A stretch of 7,892 nucleotides of DNA from Nitrosomonadales bacterium (GTDB taxonomy: Bacteria; Pseudomonadota; Gammaproteobacteria; Burkholderiales; Gallionellaceae): the NCBI GenBank assembly GCA_016218465.1, contig JACREA010000012.1, forward strand, positions 1 to 7,892, given 5' to 3'. The number at the start of each line of letters is the position of its first letter. The stretch's first letter is position 1. The notes under the pieces are model-generated. The model saw only the letters and a program-made list of their open reading frames with translations. It was not told the origin of the DNA and did no database searches. The position numbers were made by a program, and so were the translations under genes. This document shows positions 1-6,551 of this stretch, piece by piece.

Positions 1-567
1 CTTTTTCGGGTTGGCGAGCCTCTGCGCGCCATCTATGCAATACGATGCGGCTCCGTCAAGACTTATGTGCTGACCGATGACGGACGGATGCAAATTACCG
101 GATTCCACATTTCCGGCGAATTGCTCGGTTTGGGCACTATTGCCGCCATTCACTCCACCAGCGAAGCCAAAGTGCTTGAAACGACGATGGTGTGCGAAGT
201 GCCTCTTGATGTGCTGGAAATGTATTGCGAGGAAACTCCATCCGTCCGTCAGCAGATGATCAAGATCATGAGTCATGAAATTCTCGACAATCAGGATCTG
301 ATGCTGTTGCTCGGGAAGAAGAATGCCGATGAGCGTTTGGCCACCTTCCTGCTGGGCATCTCCCGGCGCTTTCAGAAGCGCAATTATTCTCCCACCGAAT
401 TCAACCTGAGCATGTCCCGCAGCGACATCGGCAATTATCTCGGTATGGCCGAGGAAACCGTGTGCCGCGTATTCACTCGATTTCAGGATGATGGGCTGCT
501 GACCACCGAAAGGCGGCAAGTGCAGATTCTCGATCTGGCCCGTCTCAAGGCTATCGCTCGCGGTTAA
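1..567 (+). CDS. fnr: FNR/ANR-family oxygen-sensing transcriptional regulator (5' end missing)
   Basis: Crp/Fnr-family activator, expected to bind TTGAT-N4-ATCAA sites when oxygen is scarce. The frame is open to the left edge, and the residues before the first possible start (GTG at 67) already match the FNR cyclic-nucleotide-like fold (LFRVGEPLRAIYAIRCGS), so the true start lies outside. 188 residues are visible. They align without gaps to E. coli FNR with an offset of 57, so the whole protein should be about 245 aa. Visible C65 in MVCEVP equals the essential C122 of FNR; the three N-terminal cluster cysteines would lie upstream of the window. The dimer helix covers visible residues 83-105. 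The DNA-recognition helix contains EETVCR; E and R equal the base-contacting E209 and R213, while S212 is replaced by Cys. N97 replaces D154. It lies just ahead of the cco operon, whose upstream region has a matching box. FNR versus ANR naming is a matter of convention. Confidence 0.93.
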   Translation, partial: LFRVGEPLRAIYAIRCGSVKTYVLTDDGRMQITGFHISGELLGLGTIAAIHSTSEAKVLETTMVCEVPLDVLEMYCEETPSVRQQMIKIMSHEILDNQDLMLLLGKKNADERLATFLLGISRRFQKRNYSPTEFNLSMSRSDIGNYLGMAEETVCRVFTRFQDDGLLTTERRQVQILDLARLKAIARG

Positions 568-775
568 CATACAACTCCCGTAGCGAGGCCGCGTCCCTCT
601 CGCACGTTTGCGGCCAGTAGTCACATCAGTCGTTCCATCAGAGCCCGGAGAGAGGGGCGTGCATGGCTAATTCATTATCAGGAGCGGCATCTTTGCCATG
701 CCCGTTAACCTGTCTGCTCCAACAGATTCCGACTTGTTTAATCGGATACGCAGATGTTGCGAAAATGCAGTTTGG

Positions 776-789
776 TTGACGCACATCAG
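776..789 (+). promoter_or_regulatory. FNR/ANR box upstream of ccoNOQP
   Basis: TTGAC-GCAC-ATCAG matches the FNR consensus TTGAT-N4-ATCAA at 8 of 10 specified bases, with exact 4-base spacing. The two mismatches are the T to C at the inner end of the left half and the final A to G. Its centre (782.5) lies exactly 41.5 bases before position 824, the start expected from the -10-like hexamer at 812-817, which is the classic arrangement for FNR class II activation. Low-oxygen induction of ccoNOQP by FNR/ANR is well known in proteobacteria; use of this particular site is inference. Confidence 0.75.
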
Positions 790-811
790 TGAATAGTTGC
801 GTGTTTGCGGT

Positions 812-817
812 TATGTT
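812..817 (+). promoter_or_regulatory. Putative -10 element of the ccoNOQP promoter
   Basis: TATGTT matches TATAAT at four of six positions, including the first three bases and the last. It predicts transcription starting near 824. There is no separate -35 hexamer at the usual distance because the FNR box occupies that place, as expected for an activator-dependent promoter. The hexamer alone would be weak evidence; the spacing to the box is what supports it. Confidence 0.5.
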
Positions 818-894
818 ACAAAATATTGCGGCAAAGGCTGAATTTGCTGTTTTGTGGCGTATTTGTGGGGTTATTTAAAGATGCAATGAGGAAG

Positions 895-933
895 TGTGTT
901 ATTTGTCTCGCGGTTGGAGGGAAAAATAACACA
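895..933. repeat. 10-bp perfect inverted repeat in the ccoN leader
   Basis: The arms TGTGTTATTT (895-904) and AAATAACACA (924-933) are exact reverse complements separated by 19 bases. The repeat lies about 70 bases after the predicted transcription start and ends 18 bases before the ribosome-binding site. It could be an operator for a dimeric regulator (arm centres 29 bp apart) or, in RNA, an AU-rich stem with a 19-nt loop. No T-run follows, so it is not an intrinsic terminator. I do not recognise it as a known regulator's site. Confidence 0.6.
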
Positions 934-951
934 TGTCATTAACTTGGTTCT

Positions 952-958
952 GAGGGGG
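952..958 (+). promoter_or_regulatory. Ribosome-binding site fixing the GTG start of ccoN
   Basis: GAGGGGG lies five bases before GTG at 964. It is purine-rich and well placed, and it supports the non-ATG start over downstream codons. Confidence 0.75.
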
Positions 959-963
959 ATACT

Positions 964-2397
964 GTGGAAGCGACTCAAGCGACACCGATTAAATATGATA
1001 TGGAGGTGGTCCGATGGTTCACCATCGCGGCAGCTATCTACGCTGTGGTAGGCACGCTGATCGGCGTGTGGATCGCATCGGAGCTGGCGTGGCCGTTTAT
1101 GAACTTCGATATTCCTTACATTACTTTTGGCCGTCTGCGTCCGCTGCATACCAATGCGGTGATTTTTGCGTTCGGCGGCTGTGTGTTGATGTCAACCGGT
1201 TACTACATGGTGCAGCGCACCGGTGCGACCAAACTGTGGAGCAATGGCTTGGCATGGTTCACCTTTTGGGGCTGGAATCTGATCATCGTATTGGCCGTGG
1301 TTACCTTGCCTTTAGGCATAACTCAAGGTAAGGAATATGCCGAACTGGCGTGGCCGATTGATATCATGATCGCGGTGGTTTGGCTATCGTTTGGTTTGAA
1401 TCACATCATGACTGTAGCGATTCGAAAGACTTCGCACATCTATGTCTCCAACTGGTTCACGATGGGCATGATCGTGATGATCACTGACCTGCACGTCGTG
1501 AACAGCCTGGCTATCCCGGTCAGCCTGACCCAGTCCTACTCCATCTACTCCGGCGTGCAGGATGCGATGATCCAATGGTGGTATGGTCATAACGCGGTGG
1601 GTTTCTACCTGACCGGCGGTTTCCTGGGCATCATGTATTACTTTGTGCCCAAACAAGTGGGTCGTCCTGTGTTCTCTTATCGCCTTTCCGTATTGCACTT
1701 CTGGGCGCTGACCTTCGGCTACGTATGGCTGGGAGCTCACCATCTGCAATACACCGCGTTGCCTGACTGGACCGGCTCGCTGGGTGCTGCGGTTTCCCTG
1801 GCGATGATCATCCCGTCCTGGGGTGGCGCGATGAACGGCATGATGACGCTGTCCGGCGCTTGGGACAAGCTGCGTACCGACTACATCATGCGTTTCCTGG
1901 TGGTTTCCCTGGCGTTCTACGCGATGTCCACTTTTGAAGGCCCGGTGATGTCGATCAAGACCGTGAATGCCTTGTCGCATTACACAGACTGGACAGTGGG
2001 TCACGTGCACTCCGGTGCATTGGGCTGGGTGGCGATGGTTGGCTACGGCGCGATATACCACATGATCAAGAAGCTGTATGGCGTTGAGAAGATGTACTCC
2101 GAAAGCCTGGTAAATACGCATTTCTGGCTGGCAACTATCGGCACGGTGATTTACATCGTTGCGATGTGGGTATCCGGAATCATGCAGGGTTTGATGTGGC
2201 GTGATTACGACGAATACGGCGCCTTGACTCACACCTTTGTTGAGTCGGTTTCAGAGATGCATCCGTACTATGCTATGCGCGTTATCGGCGGGGTAATTTT
2301 CCATCTGGGTACGTGGATAGCGCTGTACAACATCGTCATGACGGTGCGCCAGGCAATTGCTGTGCGCGGAGTTAACGCCGTTCCTGCCAACGCATAA
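964..2397 (+). CDS. ccoN: cbb3-type cytochrome c oxidase catalytic subunit I
   Basis: Integral membrane subunit that reduces oxygen to water at a heme b3-CuB centre and pumps protons. Its 477 aa is the normal CcoN length. Metal ligands seen: H62 (RPLHTN) and H349 for low-spin heme b; H347 (GHVHSG) for heme b3; H209 (WWYGHN), H259 and H260 (LGAHH) for CuB. Y253 in FGYVWLGAHH is the tyrosine that in this family is cross-linked to a CuB histidine, and E325 in TFEGP is the conserved glutamate near heme b3. Many hydrophobic segments agree with the usual 12-helix fold. The start is GTG, chosen by the strong upstream purine tract and the family N-terminus. First gene of ccoNOQP, behind a probable FNR-dependent promoter. 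The stop codon overlaps the ribosome-binding site of ccoO, which suggests coupled translation. Confidence 0.98.
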   Translation: MEATQATPIKYDMEVVRWFTIAAAIYAVVGTLIGVWIASELAWPFMNFDIPYITFGRLRPLHTNAVIFAFGGCVLMSTGYYMVQRTGATKLWSNGLAWFTFWGWNLIIVLAVVTLPLGITQGKEYAELAWPIDIMIAVVWLSFGLNHIMTVAIRKTSHIYVSNWFTMGMIVMITDLHVVNSLAIPVSLTQSYSIYSGVQDAMIQWWYGHNAVGFYLTGGFLGIMYYFVPKQVGRPVFSYRLSVLHFWALTFGYVWLGAHHLQYTALPDWTGSLGAAVSLAMIIPSWGGAMNGMMTLSGAWDKLRTDYIMRFLVVSLAFYAMSTFEGPVMSIKTVNALSHYTDWTVGHVHSGALGWVAMVGYGAIYHMIKKLYGVEKMYSESLVNTHFWLATIGTVIYIVAMWVSGIMQGLMWRDYDEYGALTHTFVESVSEMHPYYAMRVIGGVIFHLGTWIALYNIVMTVRQAIAVRGVNAVPANA

Positions 2398-2407
2398 GGA
2401 GTGAAAC

Positions 2408-3211
2408 ATGTCTGATCACGACAAAATTTATTCAACCAAATTCCAGGACAAGATTGAGCGCAGCACCGTTCTGATGTTTGTAGTGACCGCCATCGCCGTG
2501 GCGATTGGCGGTATTGTGGAAATCGTGCCGTTGTTCTATTTACCGAACACCGCGATGAGTGGCGGGGACGGGACTTTCAACAGTACAGTCCATAAAGATG
2601 GGAAAGGCAATGTGGTTTCGATGGACAAGATTGTCTGGAATCCTGCCACGTCTGCGCACAAAACGCTGGAAGACTGGCAACCCGGCGATGGCGTGCGCCC
2701 CTACAAGCCGCTGGAACTGGCCGGGCGTGCAGTTTACATCCGCGAAGGCTGCTTCCTGTGCCACTCGCAGATGATCCGCCCATTCCGTGACGAGAAAGAC
2801 CGCTATGGACATTACTCGATTGCGGAAGAGTCCATGTACGACCACACCTATCAATGGGGTTCCAAGCGCACCGGCCCGGATTTGGCGCGTGTTGGCGCCA
2901 AGTATTCGGACGAGTGGCATCGCCGCCATCTGAAATATCCGCGCGATGTGGTACCCGAGTCCGTCATGCCTAACTATTACTGGCTGGGTGATGAAAATCA
3001 CAAGGTGGATGCAGCCGGGACCGTGCAAACCATGAAGGTGATGACCATGATGCCGTTCAATCCGGTACCCAAAACCGTTTATACAGAAGCCTATATCAAT
3101 GGCGCGAAAGCGCAGTTGGATGGTAAGACCGATCTGGACGCGTTGATTGCTTTTCTGCAAGGCTTGGGCAATCACATCAAGTTCGAAGAAGGCGTGAATT
3201 ACCGTGACTAA
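2408..3211 (+). CDS. ccoO: cbb3-type cytochrome c oxidase mono-heme subunit II
   Basis: Membrane-anchored c-type cytochrome that passes electrons to CcoN. One N-terminal membrane helix covers about residues 20-42, with the rest periplasmic. Heme is bound at C115-x-x-C118-H119 within IREGCFLCHSQMIRPF, and M187 in ESVMPNY is the likely second axial ligand. The conserved block YGHYS...ESMYDH...QWGSKRTGPDLARVG is present. At 267 aa it is longer than many CcoO proteins (roughly 200-245 aa). The extra length sits between the helix and the heme domain (about residues 46-90) and after the axial Met (about 195-245). AAGGAG at 2396-2401, overlapping the ccoN stop, precedes ATG at 2408 by six bases. The reading frame continues into the start of ccoQ. 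Confidence 0.97.
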   Translation: MSDHDKIYSTKFQDKIERSTVLMFVVTAIAVAIGGIVEIVPLFYLPNTAMSGGDGTFNSTVHKDGKGNVVSMDKIVWNPATSAHKTLEDWQPGDGVRPYKPLELAGRAVYIREGCFLCHSQMIRPFRDEKDRYGHYSIAEESMYDHTYQWGSKRTGPDLARVGAKYSDEWHRRHLKYPRDVVPESVMPNYYWLGDENHKVDAAGTVQTMKVMTMMPFNPVPKTVYTEAYINGAKAQLDGKTDLDALIAFLQGLGNHIKFEEGVNYRD

Positions 3212-3413
3212 GTTATTGGGATACCTGGGCATGGACGTTGTCGTCATGTCCGCGAATGACTGGATCGGAGTGTTCTTTTCTCTGGTCGCATTTATCGGCA
3301 TGGCGGCTGTTTATTTCATGGTATTCCGTCCGGCCAACAAAGACATGTTCGAGTCCCAACGCAGCATGGCGTTGGATGACGAAGGCCATATCAATATGGG
3401 AGAAAAAAGATGA
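3204..3413 (+). CDS. ccoQ: cbb3-type cytochrome c oxidase small subunit CcoQ
   Basis: Small single-helix membrane peptide that in other bacteria stabilises the association of CcoP with CcoNO; it carries no redox centre. The helix spans about residues 20-41 of the longest form, followed by a polar tail. The start is uncertain. GTG at 3204 overlaps the end of ccoO by eight bases, with the purine tract GAAGAAGG upstream, and gives 69 aa. ATG at 3231 or ATG at 3246 would give 60 or 55 aa, nearer the usual 50-60, but neither has a clear ribosome-binding site. The assignment rests mainly on position between ccoO and ccoP, size and topology, since CcoQ sequences are poorly conserved. The end overlaps ccoP by four bases (ATGA). 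Confidence 0.88.
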   Translation: MTKLLGYLGMDVVVMSANDWIGVFFSLVAFIGMAAVYFMVFRPANKDMFESQRSMALDDEGHINMGEKR

Positions 3414-4327
3414 GTGAAAAACACGATGTATCGGGTGCTCAGACAACCGGGCATGTATGGGATGATGACCTGGCGGACTTCACCAACCAGCCACCCAAGT
3501 GGTGGATGTTGGGTTTGACTGCCAGTGTGTTATTTTGTGTAGTGTACTTTTTGTACTATCCATCCATTCCGTTTGCCGGAACAGGTGGCTTTTCCAAGGG
3601 CATCGGCGGTTGGACGGCGATCAAGGAAATGGAAGCCGACAAGGGTGAAGTGGATGCGGTACGCGGCAAGTTTGAAGCCAAACTCAAGGACATGACACCG
3701 GCAGCTATTTTGGCCGACAAAGAGTTGACCGAGTATGTCACACGTTCCGGCAAGGTGTTGTTTGGTGATAACTGTGCGGCATGTCACGGCCAGAATGGCG
3801 CTGGCACCAAAGGGAAGGAGGGGCTGTTCGCGCCTATTTTGAATGATGATGATTGGCTGTATGGCGGCAAGATCGGCGACATCCATGCATCCATTGAAGG
3901 TGGCCACCAGAGCATGATGCTGGCACATAAGGACACCTTGTCCGCTGCCGAGATCGATACACTGGCAAATGCTGTTGCAAAGGGTCAGCCTACCTCCACG
4001 CCACTTTTTGCGGCAAAGGGATGTACGGTCTGTCACGGCGAAGATGGCAAGGGTATGCAAGCGATGGGTTCGGCCAACCTGACTGATAAAATATGGCGTT
4101 TTGACGGATCCCTAGAGGGCATTAAACGCACCATTACCTATGGCGTGAATTCCGGTGATCCGCAAACCCGCGTGGCAGTGATGCCCAGCTTTAAGGCAGC
4201 AGGCAAGCTGAGCGATGCCGAAATCAAAAAGTTGGCTGTGTATGTGTACAAGTTTGGTGGCGGTCAGGTTGACACGCCTGCCGCGCCAGCAGTATCTGAC
4301 AAAGCAGCACCTGCGGCTGCCAAATAA
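3410..4327 (+). CDS. ccoP: cbb3-type cytochrome c oxidase di-heme subunit III
   Basis: Membrane-anchored di-heme cytochrome c that accepts electrons from soluble cytochromes and hands them to CcoO/CcoN. The short N-terminal region with the family motif DDDLADFTNQPPKWW leads to one clear membrane helix (about residues 31-50). Two periplasmic cytochrome domains follow, with heme sites C122-A-A-C125-H126 and C205-T-V-C208-H209. Likely axial methionines are M169 or M170 (HQSMM) in the first domain and M258 (AVMPSF) in the second. LNDDDWLYGG and ANLTDKIW are family signatures. The last 15-20 residues are an Ala/Pro-rich tail of no known function. The start ATG overlaps the ccoQ stop as ATGA, with GGGAGA at 3398-3403 upstream, so translation is probably coupled. 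The operon terminator follows. Confidence 0.97.
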   Translation: MSEKHDVSGAQTTGHVWDDDLADFTNQPPKWWMLGLTASVLFCVVYFLYYPSIPFAGTGGFSKGIGGWTAIKEMEADKGEVDAVRGKFEAKLKDMTPAAILADKELTEYVTRSGKVLFGDNCAACHGQNGAGTKGKEGLFAPILNDDDWLYGGKIGDIHASIEGGHQSMMLAHKDTLSAAEIDTLANAVAKGQPTSTPLFAAKGCTVCHGEDGKGMQAMGSANLTDKIWRFDGSLEGIKRTITYGVNSGDPQTRVAVMPSFKAAGKLSDAEIKKLAVYVYKFGGGQVDTPAAPAVSDKAAPAAAK

Positions 4328-4353
4328 TTCTGTCCGGCTGTTTCGAACGATGA

Positions 4354-4386
4354 GGGGGAGAGTAAAATCTCCTCCTTTTTTATTTT
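4354..4386 (+). terminator. Intrinsic terminator of ccoNOQP
   Basis: GGGGGAGA (4354-4361) pairs with TCTCCTCC (4368-4375) across a six-base loop, GTAAAA, with one G-T pair. Six T (4376-4381), then an A and four more T follow at once. This is a textbook rho-independent structure 27 bases after the ccoP stop. It separates the structural genes from ccoG, which therefore likely has its own promoter or depends on read-through. Confidence 0.9.
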
Positions 4387-4492
4387 ATAAAAACGATGTC
4401 GGCGGATCAGCCCCGTGTATGGAGTAAACTTCAACCAGAGGTCGTTTTATCGATCCGGTGAAGGAAAGGATGAAATTAGAATCAGGCCAATC

Positions 4493-4497
4493 AGGAG
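4493..4497 (+). promoter_or_regulatory. Ribosome-binding site choosing the ccoG start
   Basis: AGGAG lies seven bases before GTG at 4505. The farther in-frame GTG at 4415 has no comparable site, and the 30 residues it would add look unlike the family, so 4505 is preferred. Confidence 0.7.
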
Positions 4498-4504
4498 CGA
4501 GAGC

Positions 4505-5935
4505 GTGAACAAAGAAACAGAGCAAAAGAAAGCCGGGTCGGTCACCGGAATTTATCAGGAGTTCGAGCATTGGAATGTGAACATGGGCGACAAGACCATT
4601 CACGCCAAACGTATGCCCGGTTTTTTCCGCACGATAAAGAACTACACCCAATTGTTCTATCTGCTGTTTTTCTTTGTTCCTTATCTTCGCTGGAACGGCA
4701 AACAGGCCATCCTGTTCGATATTGAACATCGCCAATTTCACTTTTTCAATCTGACCATATTGCCGCAGGACATCTGGATGTTGTCGCTGCTGCTGTTGTT
4801 GCTGGCGATGGCCTTGTTCGCCGTCACATCAGTCGCTTCAAGAGTGTGGTGCGGCTTTTTCTGCTTTCAGACTGCTTGGACCGATTGGTTCACCTGGCTG
4901 GAAGAAAAAATCGAGGGTGCCCCTCACGCCCGCCGCAAGCTGGACGCCGCTCCGTGGAGTCTGGATAAGATACGCAAAAAAACCATCAAACATTTTATCT
5001 GGATGGTGATTTCCCTGCTTACCGGCATTAGTTTTTCCGTCTGGTTTGTGGATGCATTTGATTACTGGAACAAGCTGGTGCATTTCCAGTTGCCGCTGGT
5101 CGGCTGGGTAGTGCTGATCATGTTTTTCCTGGGTACTTATATCCTCGCCGGTTTCATGCGTGAGCAGACCTGTTTCTGGCTTTGTCCCTACGCACGCATT
5201 CAGGGCGTCATGACGGATTCCCAAACGATATTGCCGGCCTATGATTCCAGGCGCGGCGAGCCGCGCGGCAAGCTGCACCGCGAAGCAGCCGAGGGAAGCA
5301 TGGTATCAGGCGACTGCATCGATTGTTACCAGTGCGTGCAGGTATGCCCCACGGGCGTTGATATCCGCGATGGACAGCAATTGGGTTGTATCACATGCGG
5401 CCTTTGTCTGGACGCCTGTGATTCCATCATGGACAAGGTTGGCAAGCCGCGCGGGTTGATACGCTATGCTTCGTTGGACGAGTTGGAAGGCAAGCCTGTC
5501 AAGAAGATGTACCAGCACCCGCGCACGCTGGTGTATATCGGTATCATCCTGCTTGCTTTTGGCGGAATTGTGTATGGCCTGACACATCTGGGTTCGATGA
5601 CGCTGAAAGTGATTCCGGAGCGCCAGCCATTGTTTGTGAGAATGAGTGACGGCTCGATCCAGAACAAATATGAATTCAAGGTGCTCAATAAAACCGACAA
5701 GGATCTTTTTGTGACAGTCACGGCGGAAGGAGGCGTGAAAGATCAAATGATTATTGGCGCAGAAAAGCCTTTGCTGACGCATCACGGACGCGGAACTTCC
5801 TTTACCATCTTCGTCAGGGCACCCGGCGAAAACATCAAAAGGGAGGTAACGCCGATAGAATTCCGTGTTCAGAGTGTTGAAGACCCGGTGATTGCCGCGG
5901 AATACAACACCAGATTCAACGGCCCCAAACCGTGA
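4505..5935 (+). CDS. ccoG: cbb3 oxidase assembly protein CcoG (RdxA/FixG), polyferredoxin
   Basis: Membrane iron-sulfur protein needed for cbb3 oxidase assembly; family work shows it reduces Cu(II) to Cu(I) for the copper supply. Starting at GTG 4505 the protein is 476 aa, the usual size. Five membrane helices lie near residues 47-63, 90-110, 163-182, 196-217 and 341-359. Two [4Fe-4S] motifs are present: C271, C274, C277, C281 and C295, C298, C301, C305. Further cysteine pairs follow helix 2 (C116-GFF-C120) and helix 4 (C223-FWL-C227-PYAR). Residues from about 365 on form the C-terminal Ig-like FixG domain, probably periplasmic. Odd: the usual Pro after C120 (CGxxCPQT) is Phe here. ccoH follows after 27 bases, probably in the same transcript. 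The intergenic region 4328-4504 contains no obvious FNR box. Confidence 0.95.
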   Translation: MNKETEQKKAGSVTGIYQEFEHWNVNMGDKTIHAKRMPGFFRTIKNYTQLFYLLFFFVPYLRWNGKQAILFDIEHRQFHFFNLTILPQDIWMLSLLLLLLAMALFAVTSVASRVWCGFFCFQTAWTDWFTWLEEKIEGAPHARRKLDAAPWSLDKIRKKTIKHFIWMVISLLTGISFSVWFVDAFDYWNKLVHFQLPLVGWVVLIMFFLGTYILAGFMREQTCFWLCPYARIQGVMTDSQTILPAYDSRRGEPRGKLHREAAEGSMVSGDCIDCYQCVQVCPTGVDIRDGQQLGCITCGLCLDACDSIMDKVGKPRGLIRYASLDELEGKPVKKMYQHPRTLVYIGIILLAFGGIVYGLTHLGSMTLKVIPERQPLFVRMSDGSIQNKYEFKVLNKTDKDLFVTVTAEGGVKDQMIIGAEKPLLTHHGRGTSFTIFVRAPGENIKREVTPIEFRVQSVEDPVIAAEYNTRFNGPKP

Positions 5936-5962
5936 TTAAATAAATTACTGAGGGAGGATGAA

Positions 5963-6472
5963 ATGATTTCACAGGAAAACAAAAAAGGTCTGCGTAACCC
6001 CTGGATGCTCGGCATGATAGGGCTGATTATCCTGGTTCTCGGGGTGAATGGCGCCTTCATCTGGTTAGCCACGCACAACCGTTCGACATTGGTAGATATG
6101 GATTACAGCACGAAGGATCGCAAATCCAATGATGCTGTGGTAAGTGATCTGAGAGAACAAAAAGCGCTTGCCTGGAAAACTTCCATCAGGCAACCCAAGT
6201 CTCTCGTAATGGGTTCCCCTGCCGGATACGAAATCAGCGTGCTGGATCGGGAAGGTGTGCCGGTTAGTGGAACGATGGAGGTGGAGGCCTATCGCGCATC
6301 GGATGAGGGCAAGGATTTCACCACTGCTTTCAGGGAGGTGTCACCGGGAAACTATCAGGGCTATATCAGCTTCCCGCTTAAAGGCTACTGGGAGTTGCAC
6401 ATTCGCGTCAAACGCGGAAATGATGTATTTGAGGCTGGCACCAATAAATTCATGGTCGCGACCGCGCCGTGA
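5963..6472 (+). CDS. ccoH: cbb3 oxidase assembly protein CcoH/FixH
   Basis: Small membrane protein required for stable assembly of the cbb3 oxidase, thought to stay bound to it. Its 169 aa show one N-terminal membrane helix (about residues 14-37) that starts after the conserved NPW (residues 12-14). A periplasmic domain with FixH features follows, including GYEISVLDREGVPVSG and later PGNYQGYISFPLKGYWELHI. AGGGAGG at 5951-5957 lies five bases before ATG 5963. Directly downstream of ccoG, as in the usual ccoGHIS order, but the next gene here is not ccoI. After the stop there is only a weak 4-bp stem (CCGG at 6501-6504 and 6522-6525) before seven T at 6528-6534, so transcription may continue into the next gene. 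Confidence 0.92.
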   Translation: MISQENKKGLRNPWMLGMIGLIILVLGVNGAFIWLATHNRSTLVDMDYSTKDRKSNDAVVSDLREQKALAWKTSIRQPKSLVMGSPAGYEISVLDREGVPVSGTMEVEAYRASDEGKDFTTAFREVSPGNYQGYISFPLKGYWELHIRVKRGNDVFEAGTNKFMVATAP

Positions 6473-6551
6473 CATCAGGGAGCTTCTGGTAATTCAGAAC
6501 CCGGACGTACCGATAGAATGGCCGGAGTTTTTTTAAATCAGGAATGTTTAA

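Larger units (their letters stand above)
568..963. other. Intergenic regulatory region between fnr and ccoN
   Basis: This 396-base stretch holds no credible gene on either strand. Its first part has GC-rich self-complementary pieces downstream of fnr: GGCCGC at 587-592 pairs with GCGGCC at 610-615, and 592-601 pairs with 650-659 apart from one G-T pair. Neither is followed by a T-run, so I do not call a terminator. The second part, from about 770, is AT-richer and carries the FNR box, a -10-like hexamer and an inverted repeat annotated separately. The regions 801-818 and 859-877 also resemble each other loosely (GTRTTTGYGG followed by TTAT), which may be chance. Confidence 0.7.

Noticed and set aside
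67..69. GTG at 67 as the start of the regulator gene
   Set aside because: The 22 residues encoded before it match the FNR fold and the frame is open to the window edge, so the gene begins outside.
587..615. GC-rich hairpin after fnr as an intrinsic terminator
   Set aside because: Six-base stem with a 17-base loop and no T-run afterwards.
1384..2232. Long open frame on the - strand (282 codons) inside ccoN
   Set aside because: It is antisense to a gene with all cbb3 ligand residues, and its translation is His/Gln/Arg-rich with no domain-like pattern; a coding shadow.
2540..3301. Long open frame on the - strand (253 codons) across ccoO and ccoQ
   Set aside because: Antisense to ccoO, with no recognisable protein features; explained by the codon bias of the real gene.
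4415..4504. N-terminal extension of CcoG from GTG 4415
   Set aside because: No ribosome-binding site, and the added 30 residues are polar and unlike the family; GTG 4505 has AGGAG at the right distance and gives a typical length.
6501..6534. Possible terminator after ccoH (seven T at 6528-6534)
   Set aside because: Only a 4-bp CCGG/CCGG stem with a long loop precedes the T-run, too weak to call.
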